From positions 80,043 through 144,042 of the forward strand of contig NZ_LMSJ01000016.1 in assembly GCF_001428105.1 (NCBI RefSeq): DNA of 64,000 bases, written 5' to 3'. The stretch comes from Paenibacillus sp. Soil766. GTDB taxonomy: Bacteria > Bacillota > Bacilli > Paenibacillales > NBRC-103111. Shown piece after piece: positions 26,847 through 36,969 of the stretch (the first letter of the stretch is position 1; every line of letters starts with the position of its first letter). The notes below the pieces were generated by a model that was given only the letters and a program-made list of their open reading frames with translations, ran no database searches and was not told where the DNA came from. A program made the position numbers and the translations under genes.

Positions 26847-27713
26847 ATGCATTTGTCCAAAAGTGAAAAGGCGTTTGGGTATGGCATCTTGGTATTGCTA
26901 TGTATCTTCTCGGTCATTGCCCTGATTCCACTCCTGTCGGTTATCTCGATCTCGTTCAGTTCGAGCCGGGCCGTGGATTTAAACCTAGTGACGATCTGGC
27001 CCAAGGAATTCACGTTAGACTCATGGTCATATTTGCTAGCGCGATGGGATTTGTGGAGATCCTTCATCTTGACCGTGTTTACAACCGTTATCAGCACATT
27101 TCTCGCCTTGCTGGTCACTGCACTCTTAGCGTATCCTTTATCTAAAAAAGAATTCCTTCCCGCAGGTATTCTCATGGTCGCAGTGGTCATTACGATGGTG
27201 TTCAAGGCTCCAATCGTCCCTTATTTTCTTACGGTACGAAGCATCGGCTTGTATAACAATCCGTTGGTTCTGGTCATCCCCCATATATTAAGTCCTTTTA
27301 ATCTAATCATTATGAGGACATTCTTTAAACAGTTTCCGAAGGAACTGGAGGAAGCGGCTTTTATGGAAGGTTGCGGCTATTTCCGAATGTTGTTCTACTT
27401 CGTGCTTCCGCTATCCAAAGCTGTGTTGGCGACACTGGCGTTATTCTATGGGGTTGTAGTGTGGAACCAATTCCAACATCCGCTCTTTTTCATCCAAAAT
27501 CCGGATTGGTTTCCCCTCCAGTTGAAGATCAGACAGTTTATTACCGATCCGAATGAAATGCCTTTTGTCGAGTCGATTATGGATATTAATTATAGTGAGC
27601 GAACGCTGAAATCTGCTACTGTTGTATTTGCCATTATCCCAGTTGTTCTCATCTATCCTTTCGTGCAGAAATACTTTGTCAAAGGAGCCATGATCGGCTC
27701 TGTGAAAGGGTAA
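26847..27713 (+). CDS. YtcP-type carbohydrate ABC permease (module C)
   Basis: A 288-residue second permease. A TTG at 26838 could start the protein three codons earlier and overlap the previous gene, but the ATG at 26847 has GGGGG about 11 bases upstream and is preferred. The EAA loop is EEAAFMEGCGYFRML near residue 169; the usual Asp of the DG pair is Glu here. The C-terminus VKGAMIGSVKG is typical. It pairs with the 25879 product. Confidence 0.92.
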   Translation: MHLSKSEKAFGYGILVLLCIFSVIALIPLLSVISISFSSSRAVDLNLVTIWPKEFTLDSWSYLLARWDLWRSFILTVFTTVISTFLALLVTALLAYPLSKKEFLPAGILMVAVVITMVFKAPIVPYFLTVRSIGLYNNPLVLVIPHILSPFNLIIMRTFFKQFPKELEEAAFMEGCGYFRMLFYFVLPLSKAVLATLALFYGVVVWNQFQHPLFFIQNPDWFPLQLKIRQFITDPNEMPFVESIMDINYSERTLKSATVVFAIIPVVLIYPFVQKYFVKGAMIGSVKG

Positions 27714-27778
27714 TCCATCTCGGTTTAGAAGCCCTAAGGGCTATTAAATATGAATACCAATTTAGGGGGAATTCACAA

Positions 27779-29350
27779 ATGTCATGGAAGAAGCTAAGTG
27801 TTATTACGTTAACTGCGGCAATGGCGGTATCCGTATTCAGCGGCTGTGCCAAGAAAGAAGAGACGGGCAGCCAAAGTCAATCCAATAGCCCATCTGCAAC
27901 TGAGGAATTGGTAGATCTTGAAGTCTGGTACTCGAATCTCGGGTATAAGCCAATTGAGAAAGGCAGCAAACTATATGAGTTTTATAAAAAGGAACTCGGT
28001 GTCGGTGTCATCCACCCTTATGTGGAATGGAACGGCGGGACATCATATCTGAATCAATTGAATTTGAAAATTGCAGCGAATGAAATGCCAGATATGTTCT
28101 TCCCGCAGCAAGGTATGGAAGCAAGCCTAGCCAAGAACGGTGCTATTGCGGATTTGACGGACCTCCTTCCCAAATATGCACCCAATCTATGGAATGCTAT
28201 TCCCAAAGATGTGTGGGAGATTGTGAAGGCTAATGATCCTACAGGTCAAGGTCGCATTTATTATGTGCCTGGTGTGTTGGATTATGGAAGAATGGGCGGA
28301 TTGATCCGCAAAGATTGGCTGGATAAAGTCGGCCTGCCGATGCCGAAGACGCAAGAAGAGTTTGTCAAAGTGCTGGAAGCATTCCGGGATAAGGATCCGA
28401 ACGGTAACGGTAAGAAAGATGAACTTCCGACAGGCGGTCGTGAGCAGGCAGCATGGATGGATGAATTGTTCGCCATGTATGGCGTAGCTATGAATGAAGG
28501 TAAACCCGACTGGGACATCTACGATGGGAAGTTGACTTACGCAGCTGTGACTCCAAATATGAAAGCTTCGTTGGAGTTTATTGCCAAGCTGTATAAGGAC
28601 GGATTACTGGATAAAGAGAGCCTTTTGAATAACAAGGCGCAATGGGACGGCAAAATCGATTCCGATAAGGTAGGTATTTATTATCACTGGTCTGAGGATG
28701 CTGGTGGACATGTGGAGAAAATCTTCAAAAACACCAACGTGAAGGGTGACTACTCCGTTCTACCTATCCCAGAAGTTCCAGGATTCAAAGGATTCTATAC
28801 GCAGAAGAAGATGGGAAGCCCGATCTGGGTTGTCAAAAACAATAAGGATCAGAAAAAGCTGATGGCTACCATGAAGCTTTTGAATAATCTGTATGACAAG
28901 AGCAAATGGGAGAATTTGTTCTACGGTGCTGAAGGTATGCACCATGAAGTGAAGGATGGCAAAAAAGTGTCCATCGCCCCAGATAAGAGCACGCAAGAGA
29001 ATAAGCTGTTCCAACCATTTAACGATCTAGATACGCTGGAATACAAAACAAATTTATTGAAAAATGCGACTTCACCTGAGCGTGTATGGGCGTTAGGGCA
29101 AAATACTAGAAACATGGCGGAGAATCAGAAATACGTGAAAACGATTGCGGGAGACGGTTTGCCTGCTAGTATCTATGATGGTTTTGCGGATATTAATAAC
29201 CGTACACTGTATGTCGAGTACGCGACTAAGATTATCCTTGGGCAATATCCGATCAGCAAGTTTGATGAATTCGTCGAGAAGTGGAATAAGTCCGGCGGGG
29301 AAGAAGTAACGAAGCGTGCAAGAGAGTGGTATGCCAAAGTGAAAAAATAA
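27779..29350 (+). CDS. Substrate-binding lipoprotein (module C)
   Basis: A 523-residue solute-binding lipoprotein. A short signal with the lipobox VFSGC (Cys about residue 23) is followed by a Ser/Asn-rich tether. Family patterns include MGGLIRKDWLDKVGLPMPKT and DPNGNGKKDELPTGG, a calcium-binding-like loop found in this class. It starts with TAGGGGGAATTC as ribosome binding site. It ends the importer genes of module C and is followed by a hairpin and the giant PL8 gene, which suggests it binds products of that lyase. Confidence 0.93.
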   Translation: MSWKKLSVITLTAAMAVSVFSGCAKKEETGSQSQSNSPSATEELVDLEVWYSNLGYKPIEKGSKLYEFYKKELGVGVIHPYVEWNGGTSYLNQLNLKIAANEMPDMFFPQQGMEASLAKNGAIADLTDLLPKYAPNLWNAIPKDVWEIVKANDPTGQGRIYYVPGVLDYGRMGGLIRKDWLDKVGLPMPKTQEEFVKVLEAFRDKDPNGNGKKDELPTGGREQAAWMDELFAMYGVAMNEGKPDWDIYDGKLTYAAVTPNMKASLEFIAKLYKDGLLDKESLLNNKAQWDGKIDSDKVGIYYHWSEDAGGHVEKIFKNTNVKGDYSVLPIPEVPGFKGFYTQKKMGSPIWVVKNNKDQKKLMATMKLLNNLYDKSKWENLFYGAEGMHHEVKDGKKVSIAPDKSTQENKLFQPFNDLDTLEYKTNLLKNATSPERVWALGQNTRNMAENQKYVKTIAGDGLPASIYDGFADINNRTLYVEYATKIILGQYPISKFDEFVEKWNKSGGEEVTKRAREWYAKVKK

Positions 29351-29373
29351 TGTACGGATGATGAGTTCTCAAA

Positions 29374-29410
29374 GAGGCAGTCCTAGTATCATGGACTGCC
29401 TCTCCATTTT
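29374..29410 (+). terminator. Perfect hairpin between importer and giant lyase
   Basis: GAGGCAGTCC and GGACTGCCTC form a 10-bp perfect stem (29374-29402) followed by only a weak T-run (TCCATTTT). It may be a partial terminator that reduces expression of the downstream 7-kb gene, or an mRNA-stabilising element. Confidence 0.6.
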
Positions 29411-29425
29411 AGAAAGGGAGGGTTC

Positions 29426-32400
29426 ATGATGGAAAGATTTGCAAGAAGAAGCTTATCGGCTGTGCTAGCCTTGACGATGGTGATCAGCTTGTTCACTGGG
29501 CTTGGCGTTCCTATCGCGAAAGCTTCTGCCCAGCAATACAATGTAATCGCTTCCCAAGATAACTTTGTGAGGAAAACGGTTTCTAGTCCCGATTATAGCA
29601 ATATGATTAATGGTGGGGATGGCGCCAATAAACCTCAATACCTGAACGTCAAAGAAGCAACAAGGGAGGCTTATCTTCAATTTGATCTAAGCAATTATCC
29701 CGAGCATATCACGTCGGCTACTTTGTACTTGTACGGTAGAAACTCTGAAACTGCACCTAATACGGTAACAGCAAAAGTATATGGCGTGAATACGCCGAAT
29801 GCCGACAATTGGAATGAGGGCACGATTACTTGGAATACGAAGCCTAATCTCGGAACTAATGTAATCGGTTCCATGACATTTCCTCCTAACCTATCAGGTT
29901 CTGCTTGGGCAAGCCTAGACGTGACCGCTTTTATCCAAAGTGAGCTTACTGCGAATAAAATTGCCACGTTTGCTGTAGCAGGCTCGAATGCGTTGATCCG
30001 ACTTGAATCGCATACCACGAGCGTTAATGATACAACAGGCCAAAAAGCCAAGCCATATCTTGTGATCAACGGTACGCCAACTTTGAAATCGGTTACATTA
30101 CAATCCGACGCTACATCTATCGGCCTGAACCAGACGGCCAACCTCACAGAGACGGGGATGTTGGATACGAATACGCCAGCGAATTTGTCCGGCGCGACCG
30201 TCCAATATGCGAGTGATAGTCCACATATCGTAATTGATAACCCCTCTGTTGGTGTAGCTAGGGCCGTCTCTAACGGTACCGCCAATATCATAGCATCCGT
30301 CACCCTGGATGGTGTCACAAAGACGGCTACCATTTCGCTTACCGCTGACGGTGCTGCACCTGCCGAAGTCACCAATCTGTCGGGAAGCTTGGTTAACGGT
30401 GAGTACCTACTAACTTGGACGGATCCGACGGATGCCGATTATGCTGGTGTGAACATTTATAATGGGAACATACTTCTCAGCACTGTGGCCAAAGGCAGTG
30501 GAGCCTTCCAAGCAGCCAATCTGAATGCTGGTCAGTCCTATACGCTCACCTTCAAGACATCGGATGTGGCGGGCAACCTCTCGACGGGATCAAGCTACAC
30601 GTTCGTCTACGAGGAACTGAATATCCTGAAGGAGGTTACATTGTCGCCAAGCGCGGATACGGTGAAGCCAGGACAAACCGTTTCGTTTACTGTAGCCGGA
30701 AAGATGAAAGACGGATCGACGGCGGATCTGTCACAGGCAACCGTAACCTATGTGAGCAACAACGGCAGCCTTGCGTTCGCGAGTGCAGGAAATAGTGTGG
30801 CGAATGCGGTCTATGCAGGACCGGCCAGTATCAAAGCGGTTGTTACGCTGAACGGCATTACGCAAGAGTCGTCACCCGTGTTGGTTCGGGTGTACCCTGT
30901 TGCTCTGGATCAGTATGATGAGCTGAGACTCAAGTATGTTCAGAAGCTGACCGGCTATAACCCCGACGATTCGTATGACATGAACGATCCGGATATCAAT
31001 CAGATTATCCGTTCCTTGGACGGTGATGCCAAAAACTACTGGGACTCGCTGAATAAAACGACCTATACTTGGGCGGATTTGACATCAACGACCAAGTCGG
31101 TAGAGTTGGCAACGGCATCGGCACGGCTGAGAGCGATGTCTAAGGCATGGGCGACTTACGGTTCGGTTTATTATCAAAATGAGGCGTTGCTTCACGATAT
31201 CCTCGATAGCTGGGATCGTTTCAATGCGACGCGCTATAACGAGAACATCGCTATGTATGACAATTGGTTCGATTGGCGGGTCAATGTGCCGAACAATATC
31301 AATGACTCTATGATCCTTTTATACGAGACGATTCCATACAGTGCCCATCCCGATCTAATCGATAAGTTGAACAGGGGCATTGATAAGTTCGACCCTTCGG
31401 CGTCGTACACCGGGGCAAACCGTGTGTACATCAGCAAGGCACTGATTCTGAGAGGAATTACTGGAAAGAACAGCAGCAGAATTCAAATGGGTTCTAACGG
31501 ATTGACGGACGTGTTTCCGAATGTGAAGTCTGGCGACGGGTTTTATGATGACGGTTCTTTCATCCAGCACGATTATTTTCCTTATGCGGGTGGATACGGC
31601 AAAGCACTTCTACAGGACATCACGGATACATTATGGCTAGTAAGCGGCAGCGAATGGGATAATGAAGACCCACAGAAGTCGAATATTTTCGACTGGTACT
31701 TTGAAGCGTTCGACCCTAACATGTACAAGGGACAAATCATCAATGCGATCGACGGCAGGGAAATATCCAGAGAGTATACCTTCTTGGGATATGGCATCGT
31801 CAATGCGCTGCTGACACAGGTTGAACTAGCCGGAAACCCATTTGTGGATAAGCAGAAAAGTGCGATCAAATACCATATTGAAAACGCAAGCGTCCGATCT
31901 TTTCTGAGCACATCAACCATCTGGAGTATGCAAAAAGCCAAGGAAATTCTAAACGACCCGATGGTTCAGGCATACACGCCGCCGAGAGGCAACTTTAATT
32001 TCTACAATCAAGACAATGTGGTCCACAGAGGCAACGACTGGCTGTACAGCATCTCGATGCATTCTGACCGCATAGCGAACTATGAGACTGTAAGCAATGA
32101 GAACCTGAAGGGCTGGTATGAAGCCGACGGAATGACGCAGCTATACCTAGATCCCTTGGATTATCTGTCTCTATTCTGGACCACAGCAGATCCAAGCCGA
32201 TTACCAGGTATTACTGTCGACCGAGATATGAATCGGCCTGCAGCTACATCCGCCAACCGTCCATATGTGGATATAAGCAAGTTCGCAGGTGACGGGGAGC
32301 TGATGACAAACAGCTGGGCCGGCGGCGTATCGATGGATCGTGAATACGGTACGGCAGGCATGGACTTCAAACAACATCATTATTCGGATATGGATGTTTC

Positions 32401-35400
32401 GGCCAAGAAGTCTTGGTTTATGTTTGACGATGAAATTGTGGCGTTGGGCGCAGGCATCACTAGTTCCTCCGATAGACCCATCGAGACGATTGTGGACAAT
32501 CGCCCCTTGAATGCGACTGGTGACAATGCACTAATCGTCAATGGCACAGTTGATCATACACCCATGGGACAGCAAGCGCAGCTGGACGACACCCAATGGA
32601 TTTATCTTAACGGTACGGGGGGATACGTATTCCCTGGAGGTACGGATGTTCAGATGCTAAGAGAAGAGCGGGAAGGCAAATCGAAAGATATTAACGAGAA
32701 GTTCTTCTTCCCCGGTTATGATGAATTCAACAGTGCCAACCGTGCAACCAACTGGTCATGGCTTCGCGAGGACCGGACGCATTATGCCCTGACAGGCACC
32801 GAGCTGCAAATTACTTCACAGCAGGGAACCTTGCGGGAGAGCGCCAATTCCACGCCGAACCTGTTCCAGACCGCAGCACCTAAGGAAGATTTCTATCTCA
32901 CAACGTCGCTAGATTTCTCGCCGACGCAGCAGGGGCAGGAAGCAGGCATTCTCATCCGCAAGGATGACGACAATTACGTATCTGTGGTCAAAGGGATGAC
33001 CGCCCAGGGCTCCCGAATTATCGCTGTCAACGAGATCGATGGGATTGCTCAGGCCGTTGACTTCCCTATCCCTGCAGTAGTGACGGGGGACGTATTCCTG
33101 AAGATTGACAAAAGCGGCGATCAGTATACGGTTTATGCCGGCGGCAGTGAATCGTCTTGGGGCGAACCCCTATACACGTTCACGAATCCTTTAGCCGGTA
33201 CGGATCGGCTCAACCTGGGTGTGAAAATGGGACTCTATGCGCAAAGCGGTACAGGGACGATCGTGGAAGCGTTGGCCGGCTTCGATTTCTTCCATATCTG
33301 GCATACCCGTAATTACATGACGCTATGGTTGAATCACGATGTTAAGCCTCATGATGCGGCATACAGCTATATTCAGCTGCCTAAGATGGATGCCGCAGAT
33401 GTTGCTGTCTATAGTGGGACGCCAGATGTAACGATTCTTTCGAATACTTCTGACGTACAGGCTGTAACGGATACGACATTGGGCATCACAGGCATGAATT
33501 TCTGGAAGCGAGGGGTATTGGGCAGTGTCAAAGCGAACGATCCCTCCTCCCTCATGGTAAAGGAAGCTGGCAATGAACTGCAACTTGCGGTTTCTGATCC
33601 GACCCACAAGCAGGACAAGATCAGCTTCGAGATCAAGAAGCAGGGATTAGGTGTAATCAGCAAGGATAGTACAGTGACTGTACTTCAGCTGTCTCCGACG
33701 ATCAAGTTCGAGGTGGATACGACGGTTGACCCAGGGAAAACACATAACGTGAGTTTCATGTTCGATCCGTCTACGGAAGTCGCTGACTTTACGGTCCCCG
33801 TTCTGGAGTCGGCAGAATTCGATGCTGAATTCAGAGTTGTCGAAACTGGAAGTTCCACAGCTGCGGTGTTGACCGCAACGTTGGACGATCAAGGTGCGGT
33901 GGATTTTAGTCAGGCAGGCGTATCGTATTCCAGCAATAATGAGACAGTTGCTGTTGTAGATTCGGCAGGAACTATCACGGCAATCGGTCCCGGAACAGCT
34001 GAGATCGAAGTTGTAGTTGATCTGAATGGAGTCACGAAGACGGCAAAAGTACGAGTGCTGGTACCTTCGGCCAATCCGACGGTAACAACACGGTTTCCGG
34101 ACAAGGATACGTTTATCCGCTCCGGTATTTATCAAGAGGATTCGTATGGCAACGAAACGAAGCTGTATGTGAAGAACGCAGGGGGAGACGATTTCCGGGA
34201 AGCTTATTTCACATTTGACCTGAGCGGCATTGCCGGAGAAATCGAATCGGTTAAGTTCCATGCGACGGGAAAATTGGAAGATACCGGCGGCACCTTCGTC
34301 GACACCGTTGTGAAACCTGTTCTGAACAGCTGGGACGAAGCTTCGGCCAAGTATACAAACAAGCCGTCGCTGGGTAAGGCGATTTCAGTAGAAAACCGAT
34401 TTACGAATATTGAAGCCGATAAAAGCTACGATATTACAGATTTTGCAAGGAAACAGCTTAAGAACGGATCTATGCTCGATCTGGCACTTGTTCAGGAAGT
34501 GCTCGTAGGGCGGAAGATGTTCGTTTATTCTAGCGAAAACACAAGCAAACATCCTTATCTCGAAGTGGTTACTCACGCATATGACGGAGCCGTTCATGAT
34601 GCAGCTATCGATCCAATATCAGTAAATTTCGATGAAAATGTGAGCAGCCCAGATTTCAAGGATATCGCCATAGCGGTATCCCTGAACGGCAACCGTCTGG
34701 AAAGCATTAGTGATGGCAGCGCAACATTGGTGGAGGGAAGGGACTACTCGGTTGTCGGCAACCAGGTTACCTTGAAAAAAGCATATCTAGTTGCGCAGTT
34801 GTTAGGTTCACTGGCACTGAAGTATGAATTCAGCGCAGGGGCTAATGTATCGCTTGTGGTTACTATCACAGATACAACACCTCTGCCTAGCGCTGATGCT
34901 TCTCTTGAGGCTTTGGCGTTGAGCGAAATGACACTCAATCCCGGTTTTAATACAGAAATTGCGAGTTATTCCGCATCAGTGGAACATGATGTGACATCTA
35001 CCGTGATCACGGCCACGGCTAAGGACAGCGCAGCTGTTATCGAAGCGACAGATTTGGGAGAAAAGGTGCTGGCTGTAGGGGAGAACATCTTCACTGTTCA
35101 CGTAACCGCCGCTAGCGGAGCAACTTCCGCATATATCGTCAAAGTGTACCGTGCTGAAGCGGCAGGAGGAGGCGATTCGGATGAGGAATCAGGTTCGGCG
35201 CCAAGCGCTCCAACCACGCCAGTCACACCTTCCGATTCCAATCCGGTGCTTGTGAATGACGCCGACGGCGTGAAGGTGACAGGCGCAGGGGAAATAGAGA
35301 CGCGACCGGACGGTACCAAGATCACCAAGCTGCAAGTCGGTTCGGAAACATTGGCTCAGGCCTTTGAAATGATTGAGGGACAATCGCAACAAATGATTAC

Positions 35401-36502
35401 GATTCAAGTGGATGCCGAGCATGCGGGTATGAGCGTAGTGCTGCCGGCATCAGCGATAGCCCAAGCAGCCAAGAATGTACCATTGGCCGCTATCTCCATC
35501 CAGGCTGGCAAATACGGTTATGTTTTGCCTGTTGATGCGATCCAGCTGGCAGATGCGGCGAAATCGGTAGGAACCGATATCAAGCATTTAAATATCGTAG
35601 TCTCCATCGAGCAGGTCGATGACACGAAGAGCAAGGCTATTGAAGATAGCTCCCGTGTTGCCGGGGTTGAGCTTCTGGCAGCGCCTGTCGACTTTCACGT
35701 CAGTGTGGAAGGCAACGGGAAGACGCAAGAGATCGACAACTTCGGCAGTATGTATGTCTCCCGTTCCGTTGTTATAGAGGGATCTGTGAACATCGATCAG
35801 ACAACGGTTCTGCTGTATGACCCGGCAACGGGCAGCCTGACTTTCGTACCAGCCACTTTTAAGGTCAAGGATGGCCAAACGACAGTAACTATTATTCGCA
35901 ATGGCAACAGCATCTACACGATTGCCAAAACGAATAAATCGTTCACGGATCTTGCACAGCATTGGGCGAAAGCGGATATCGAACAGCTGGCTTCCAAGAT
36001 GATCGTGAACGGCGTAAGTAAAGATGTCTTTAGTCCGGATCTGAGTATGACACGTGCTGAGTTTGTCACTTTATTAGTACGAGGGCTTGGTCTTAAGGAG
36101 GATCGAAGCACGTCGCACTTTGCGGATATTTCCAGTACGGCTTGGTTTGCTGGTTCAGTCGGAGCTGCCGTGAATGCTGATCTGATCGACGGCTTCGAAG
36201 ATGGAACCTTTCAGCCGAACGGAACTTTGACACGGGAACAACTGGCCGTCTTAATGGTCAGGGCTATCAAGACGGTAGATGGGAAAGCAAAAGCAAGTGT
36301 AAACAGTGAACACATACTTAACCAATTTACCGATCGAAATGCTATATCCAGTTGGGCAGTCACAGCCGTCGGCGAAGCATTGAACTTGAACATCATGAGC
36401 GGTATGAGCGATACCGCATTCGAGCCTTCCGCTGAAGCTTCGCGGGCTCAAGCTTCTGTCATGCTGAAGCGGGTATTACAGAAGCTTGGGTTTATGAATT
36501 AA
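29426..36502 (+). CDS. Giant S-layer-anchored PL8 lyase with nested domain
   Basis: A 2358-residue surface enzyme. In order: signal peptide (about 1-34); a DNRLRE/CBM96-like beta domain (about 35-218); Ig-like, FN3-like and Ig-like domains (about 220-490); a PL8 lyase (about 493-1450); an Ig-like Big_2 domain (about 1458-1549); a second DNRLRE domain (about 1553-1718); a CBM_X2-like module (about 1722-1822); a cadherin-like sandwich (about 1823-1912); an unrecognised beta-rich region; and three SLH domains (about 2170-2358). The catalytic triad is N665, H715, Y724, with the same 50/9 spacing as in pneumococcal hyaluronate lyase. The PL8 beta sandwich is split at about residues 1091-1291 by an extra domain resembling the GH43 C-terminal/DUF1349 fold. 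GGGAGGG precedes adjacent ATGs at 29426 and 29429; either could be used. The exact polymer is unknown. Confidence 0.9.
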   Translation: MMERFARRSLSAVLALTMVISLFTGLGVPIAKASAQQYNVIASQDNFVRKTVSSPDYSNMINGGDGANKPQYLNVKEATREAYLQFDLSNYPEHITSATLYLYGRNSETAPNTVTAKVYGVNTPNADNWNEGTITWNTKPNLGTNVIGSMTFPPNLSGSAWASLDVTAFIQSELTANKIATFAVAGSNALIRLESHTTSVNDTTGQKAKPYLVINGTPTLKSVTLQSDATSIGLNQTANLTETGMLDTNTPANLSGATVQYASDSPHIVIDNPSVGVARAVSNGTANIIASVTLDGVTKTATISLTADGAAPAEVTNLSGSLVNGEYLLTWTDPTDADYAGVNIYNGNILLSTVAKGSGAFQAANLNAGQSYTLTFKTSDVAGNLSTGSSYTFVYEELNILKEVTLSPSADTVKPGQTVSFTVAGKMKDGSTADLSQATVTYVSNNGSLAFASAGNSVANAVYAGPASIKAVVTLNGITQESSPVLVRVYPVALDQYDELRLKYVQKLTGYNPDDSYDMNDPDINQIIRSLDGDAKNYWDSLNKTTYTWADLTSTTKSVELATASARLRAMSKAWATYGSVYYQNEALLHDILDSWDRFNATRYNENIAMYDNWFDWRVNVPNNINDSMILLYETIPYSAHPDLIDKLNRGIDKFDPSASYTGANRVYISKALILRGITGKNSSRIQMGSNGLTDVFPNVKSGDGFYDDGSFIQHDYFPYAGGYGKALLQDITDTLWLVSGSEWDNEDPQKSNIFDWYFEAFDPNMYKGQIINAIDGREISREYTFLGYGIVNALLTQVELAGNPFVDKQKSAIKYHIENASVRSFLSTSTIWSMQKAKEILNDPMVQAYTPPRGNFNFYNQDNVVHRGNDWLYSISMHSDRIANYETVSNENLKGWYEADGMTQLYLDPLDYLSLFWTTADPSRLPGITVDRDMNRPAATSANRPYVDISKFAGDGELMTNSWAGGVSMDREYGTAGMDFKQHHYSDMDVSAKKSWFMFDDEIVALGAGITSSSDRPIETIVDNRPLNATGDNALIVNGTVDHTPMGQQAQLDDTQWIYLNGTGGYVFPGGTDVQMLREEREGKSKDINEKFFFPGYDEFNSANRATNWSWLREDRTHYALTGTELQITSQQGTLRESANSTPNLFQTAAPKEDFYLTTSLDFSPTQQGQEAGILIRKDDDNYVSVVKGMTAQGSRIIAVNEIDGIAQAVDFPIPAVVTGDVFLKIDKSGDQYTVYAGGSESSWGEPLYTFTNPLAGTDRLNLGVKMGLYAQSGTGTIVEALAGFDFFHIWHTRNYMTLWLNHDVKPHDAAYSYIQLPKMDAADVAVYSGTPDVTILSNTSDVQAVTDTTLGITGMNFWKRGVLGSVKANDPSSLMVKEAGNELQLAVSDPTHKQDKISFEIKKQGLGVISKDSTVTVLQLSPTIKFEVDTTVDPGKTHNVSFMFDPSTEVADFTVPVLESAEFDAEFRVVETGSSTAAVLTATLDDQGAVDFSQAGVSYSSNNETVAVVDSAGTITAIGPGTAEIEVVVDLNGVTKTAKVRVLVPSANPTVTTRFPDKDTFIRSGIYQEDSYGNETKLYVKNAGGDDFREAYFTFDLSGIAGEIESVKFHATGKLEDTGGTFVDTVVKPVLNSWDEASAKYTNKPSLGKAISVENRFTNIEADKSYDITDFARKQLKNGSMLDLALVQEVLVGRKMFVYSSENTSKHPYLEVVTHAYDGAVHDAAIDPISVNFDENVSSPDFKDIAIAVSLNGNRLESISDGSATLVEGRDYSVVGNQVTLKKAYLVAQLLGSLALKYEFSAGANVSLVVTITDTTPLPSADASLEALALSEMTLNPGFNTEIASYSASVEHDVTSTVITATAKDSAAVIEATDLGEKVLAVGENIFTVHVTAASGATSAYIVKVYRAEAAGGGDSDEESGSAPSAPTTPVTPSDSNPVLVNDADGVKVTGAGEIETRPDGTKITKLQVGSETLAQAFEMIEGQSQQMITIQVDAEHAGMSVVLPASAIAQAAKNVPLAAISIQAGKYGYVLPVDAIQLADAAKSVGTDIKHLNIVVSIEQVDDTKSKAIEDSSRVAGVELLAAPVDFHVSVEGNGKTQEIDNFGSMYVSRSVVIEGSVNIDQTTVLLYDPATGSLTFVPATFKVKDGQTTVTIIRNGNSIYTIAKTNKSFTDLAQHWAKADIEQLASKMIVNGVSKDVFSPDLSMTRAEFVTLLVRGLGLKEDRSTSHFADISSTAWFAGSVGAAVNADLIDGFEDGTFQPNGTLTREQLAVLMVRAIKTVDGKAKASVNSEHILNQFTDRNAISSWAVTAVGEALNLNIMSGMSDTAFEPSAEASRAQASVMLKRVLQKLGFMN

Positions 36503-36511
36503 CAGAAATGC

Positions 36512-36545
36512 GCCACAGCTGAAATCTCACGGCTGTGGTTTCTTT
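36512..36545 (+). terminator. Terminator after the giant PL8 gene
   Basis: CCACAGC and GCTGTGG form a 7-bp stem with a 12-base loop, followed by TTTCTTT. Confidence 0.7.
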
Positions 36546-36563
36546 CGTAAAGGAGGGGGAGTC

Positions 36564-36884
36564 TTGGAGCGACAGTATCGATATTTTGAGCGAATCATAG
36601 CCTATATGGAAGGGAATTATATGAAGGATTTGTCATTGGAGCAGCTGTGTGCAGAGGTTTCCTTAAGTACCACCTATGTCAATCATATTCTCAAAAGCTG
36701 TACCCATCGGACTTTTATCCATGTATTAAATGAAATTCGGATTAAGAAGGCTTGTGAGTATTTGGAGGATGATCGGTTGAAAGTTAGAGAAATAGCAGAA
36801 AAAACGGGGTTTCGAAGCTCGAAATATTTCATCAAAATCTTTAAAGATATGCAAGGGGTTACACCTGGACAATATAAACGGTGA
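36564..36884 (+). CDS. Stand-alone AraC-type DNA-binding domain protein
   Basis: A 106-residue protein consisting almost only of the two helix-turn-helix motifs of the AraC family, ending in GVTPGQYKR. Normal family members add a sensing or dimerisation domain of at least 150 residues. It starts with TTG at 36564, preceded by a very strong AAAGGAGGGGGA ribosome binding site 3-6 bases away. It lies 61 bases after the giant lyase gene, beyond a hairpin, and is closed by its own terminator. It may be a small regulator of the locus or a surviving C-terminal piece of a larger regulator; the good ribosome binding site argues for a functional gene. Confidence 0.8.
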   Translation: MERQYRYFERIIAYMEGNYMKDLSLEQLCAEVSLSTTYVNHILKSCTHRTFIHVLNEIRIKKACEYLEDDRLKVREIAEKTGFRSSKYFIKIFKDMQGVTPGQYKR

Positions 36885-36886
36885 AC

Positions 36887-36924
36887 AATAGGAGTGGACG
36901 GCATTTCATCCGTCCCTCCTATTT
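36887..36924 (+). terminator. Terminator after the small AraC gene
   Basis: AATAGGAGTGGACGG pairs with CCGTCCCTCCTATT (one bulged base) around an 8-base loop and ends in TTTT. It lies between convergent genes. Confidence 0.8.
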
Positions 36925-36969
36925 TCAGGAACTTGGTGGTAAGTAATGATGCAATAGCTATTGCCACCT

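Noticed and set aside
29426..36502. Possible gene fusion artefact because of its 7-kb length
   Set aside because: The frame is uninterrupted, the signal peptide is at the start and SLH domains are at the end, and the domain order is coherent.
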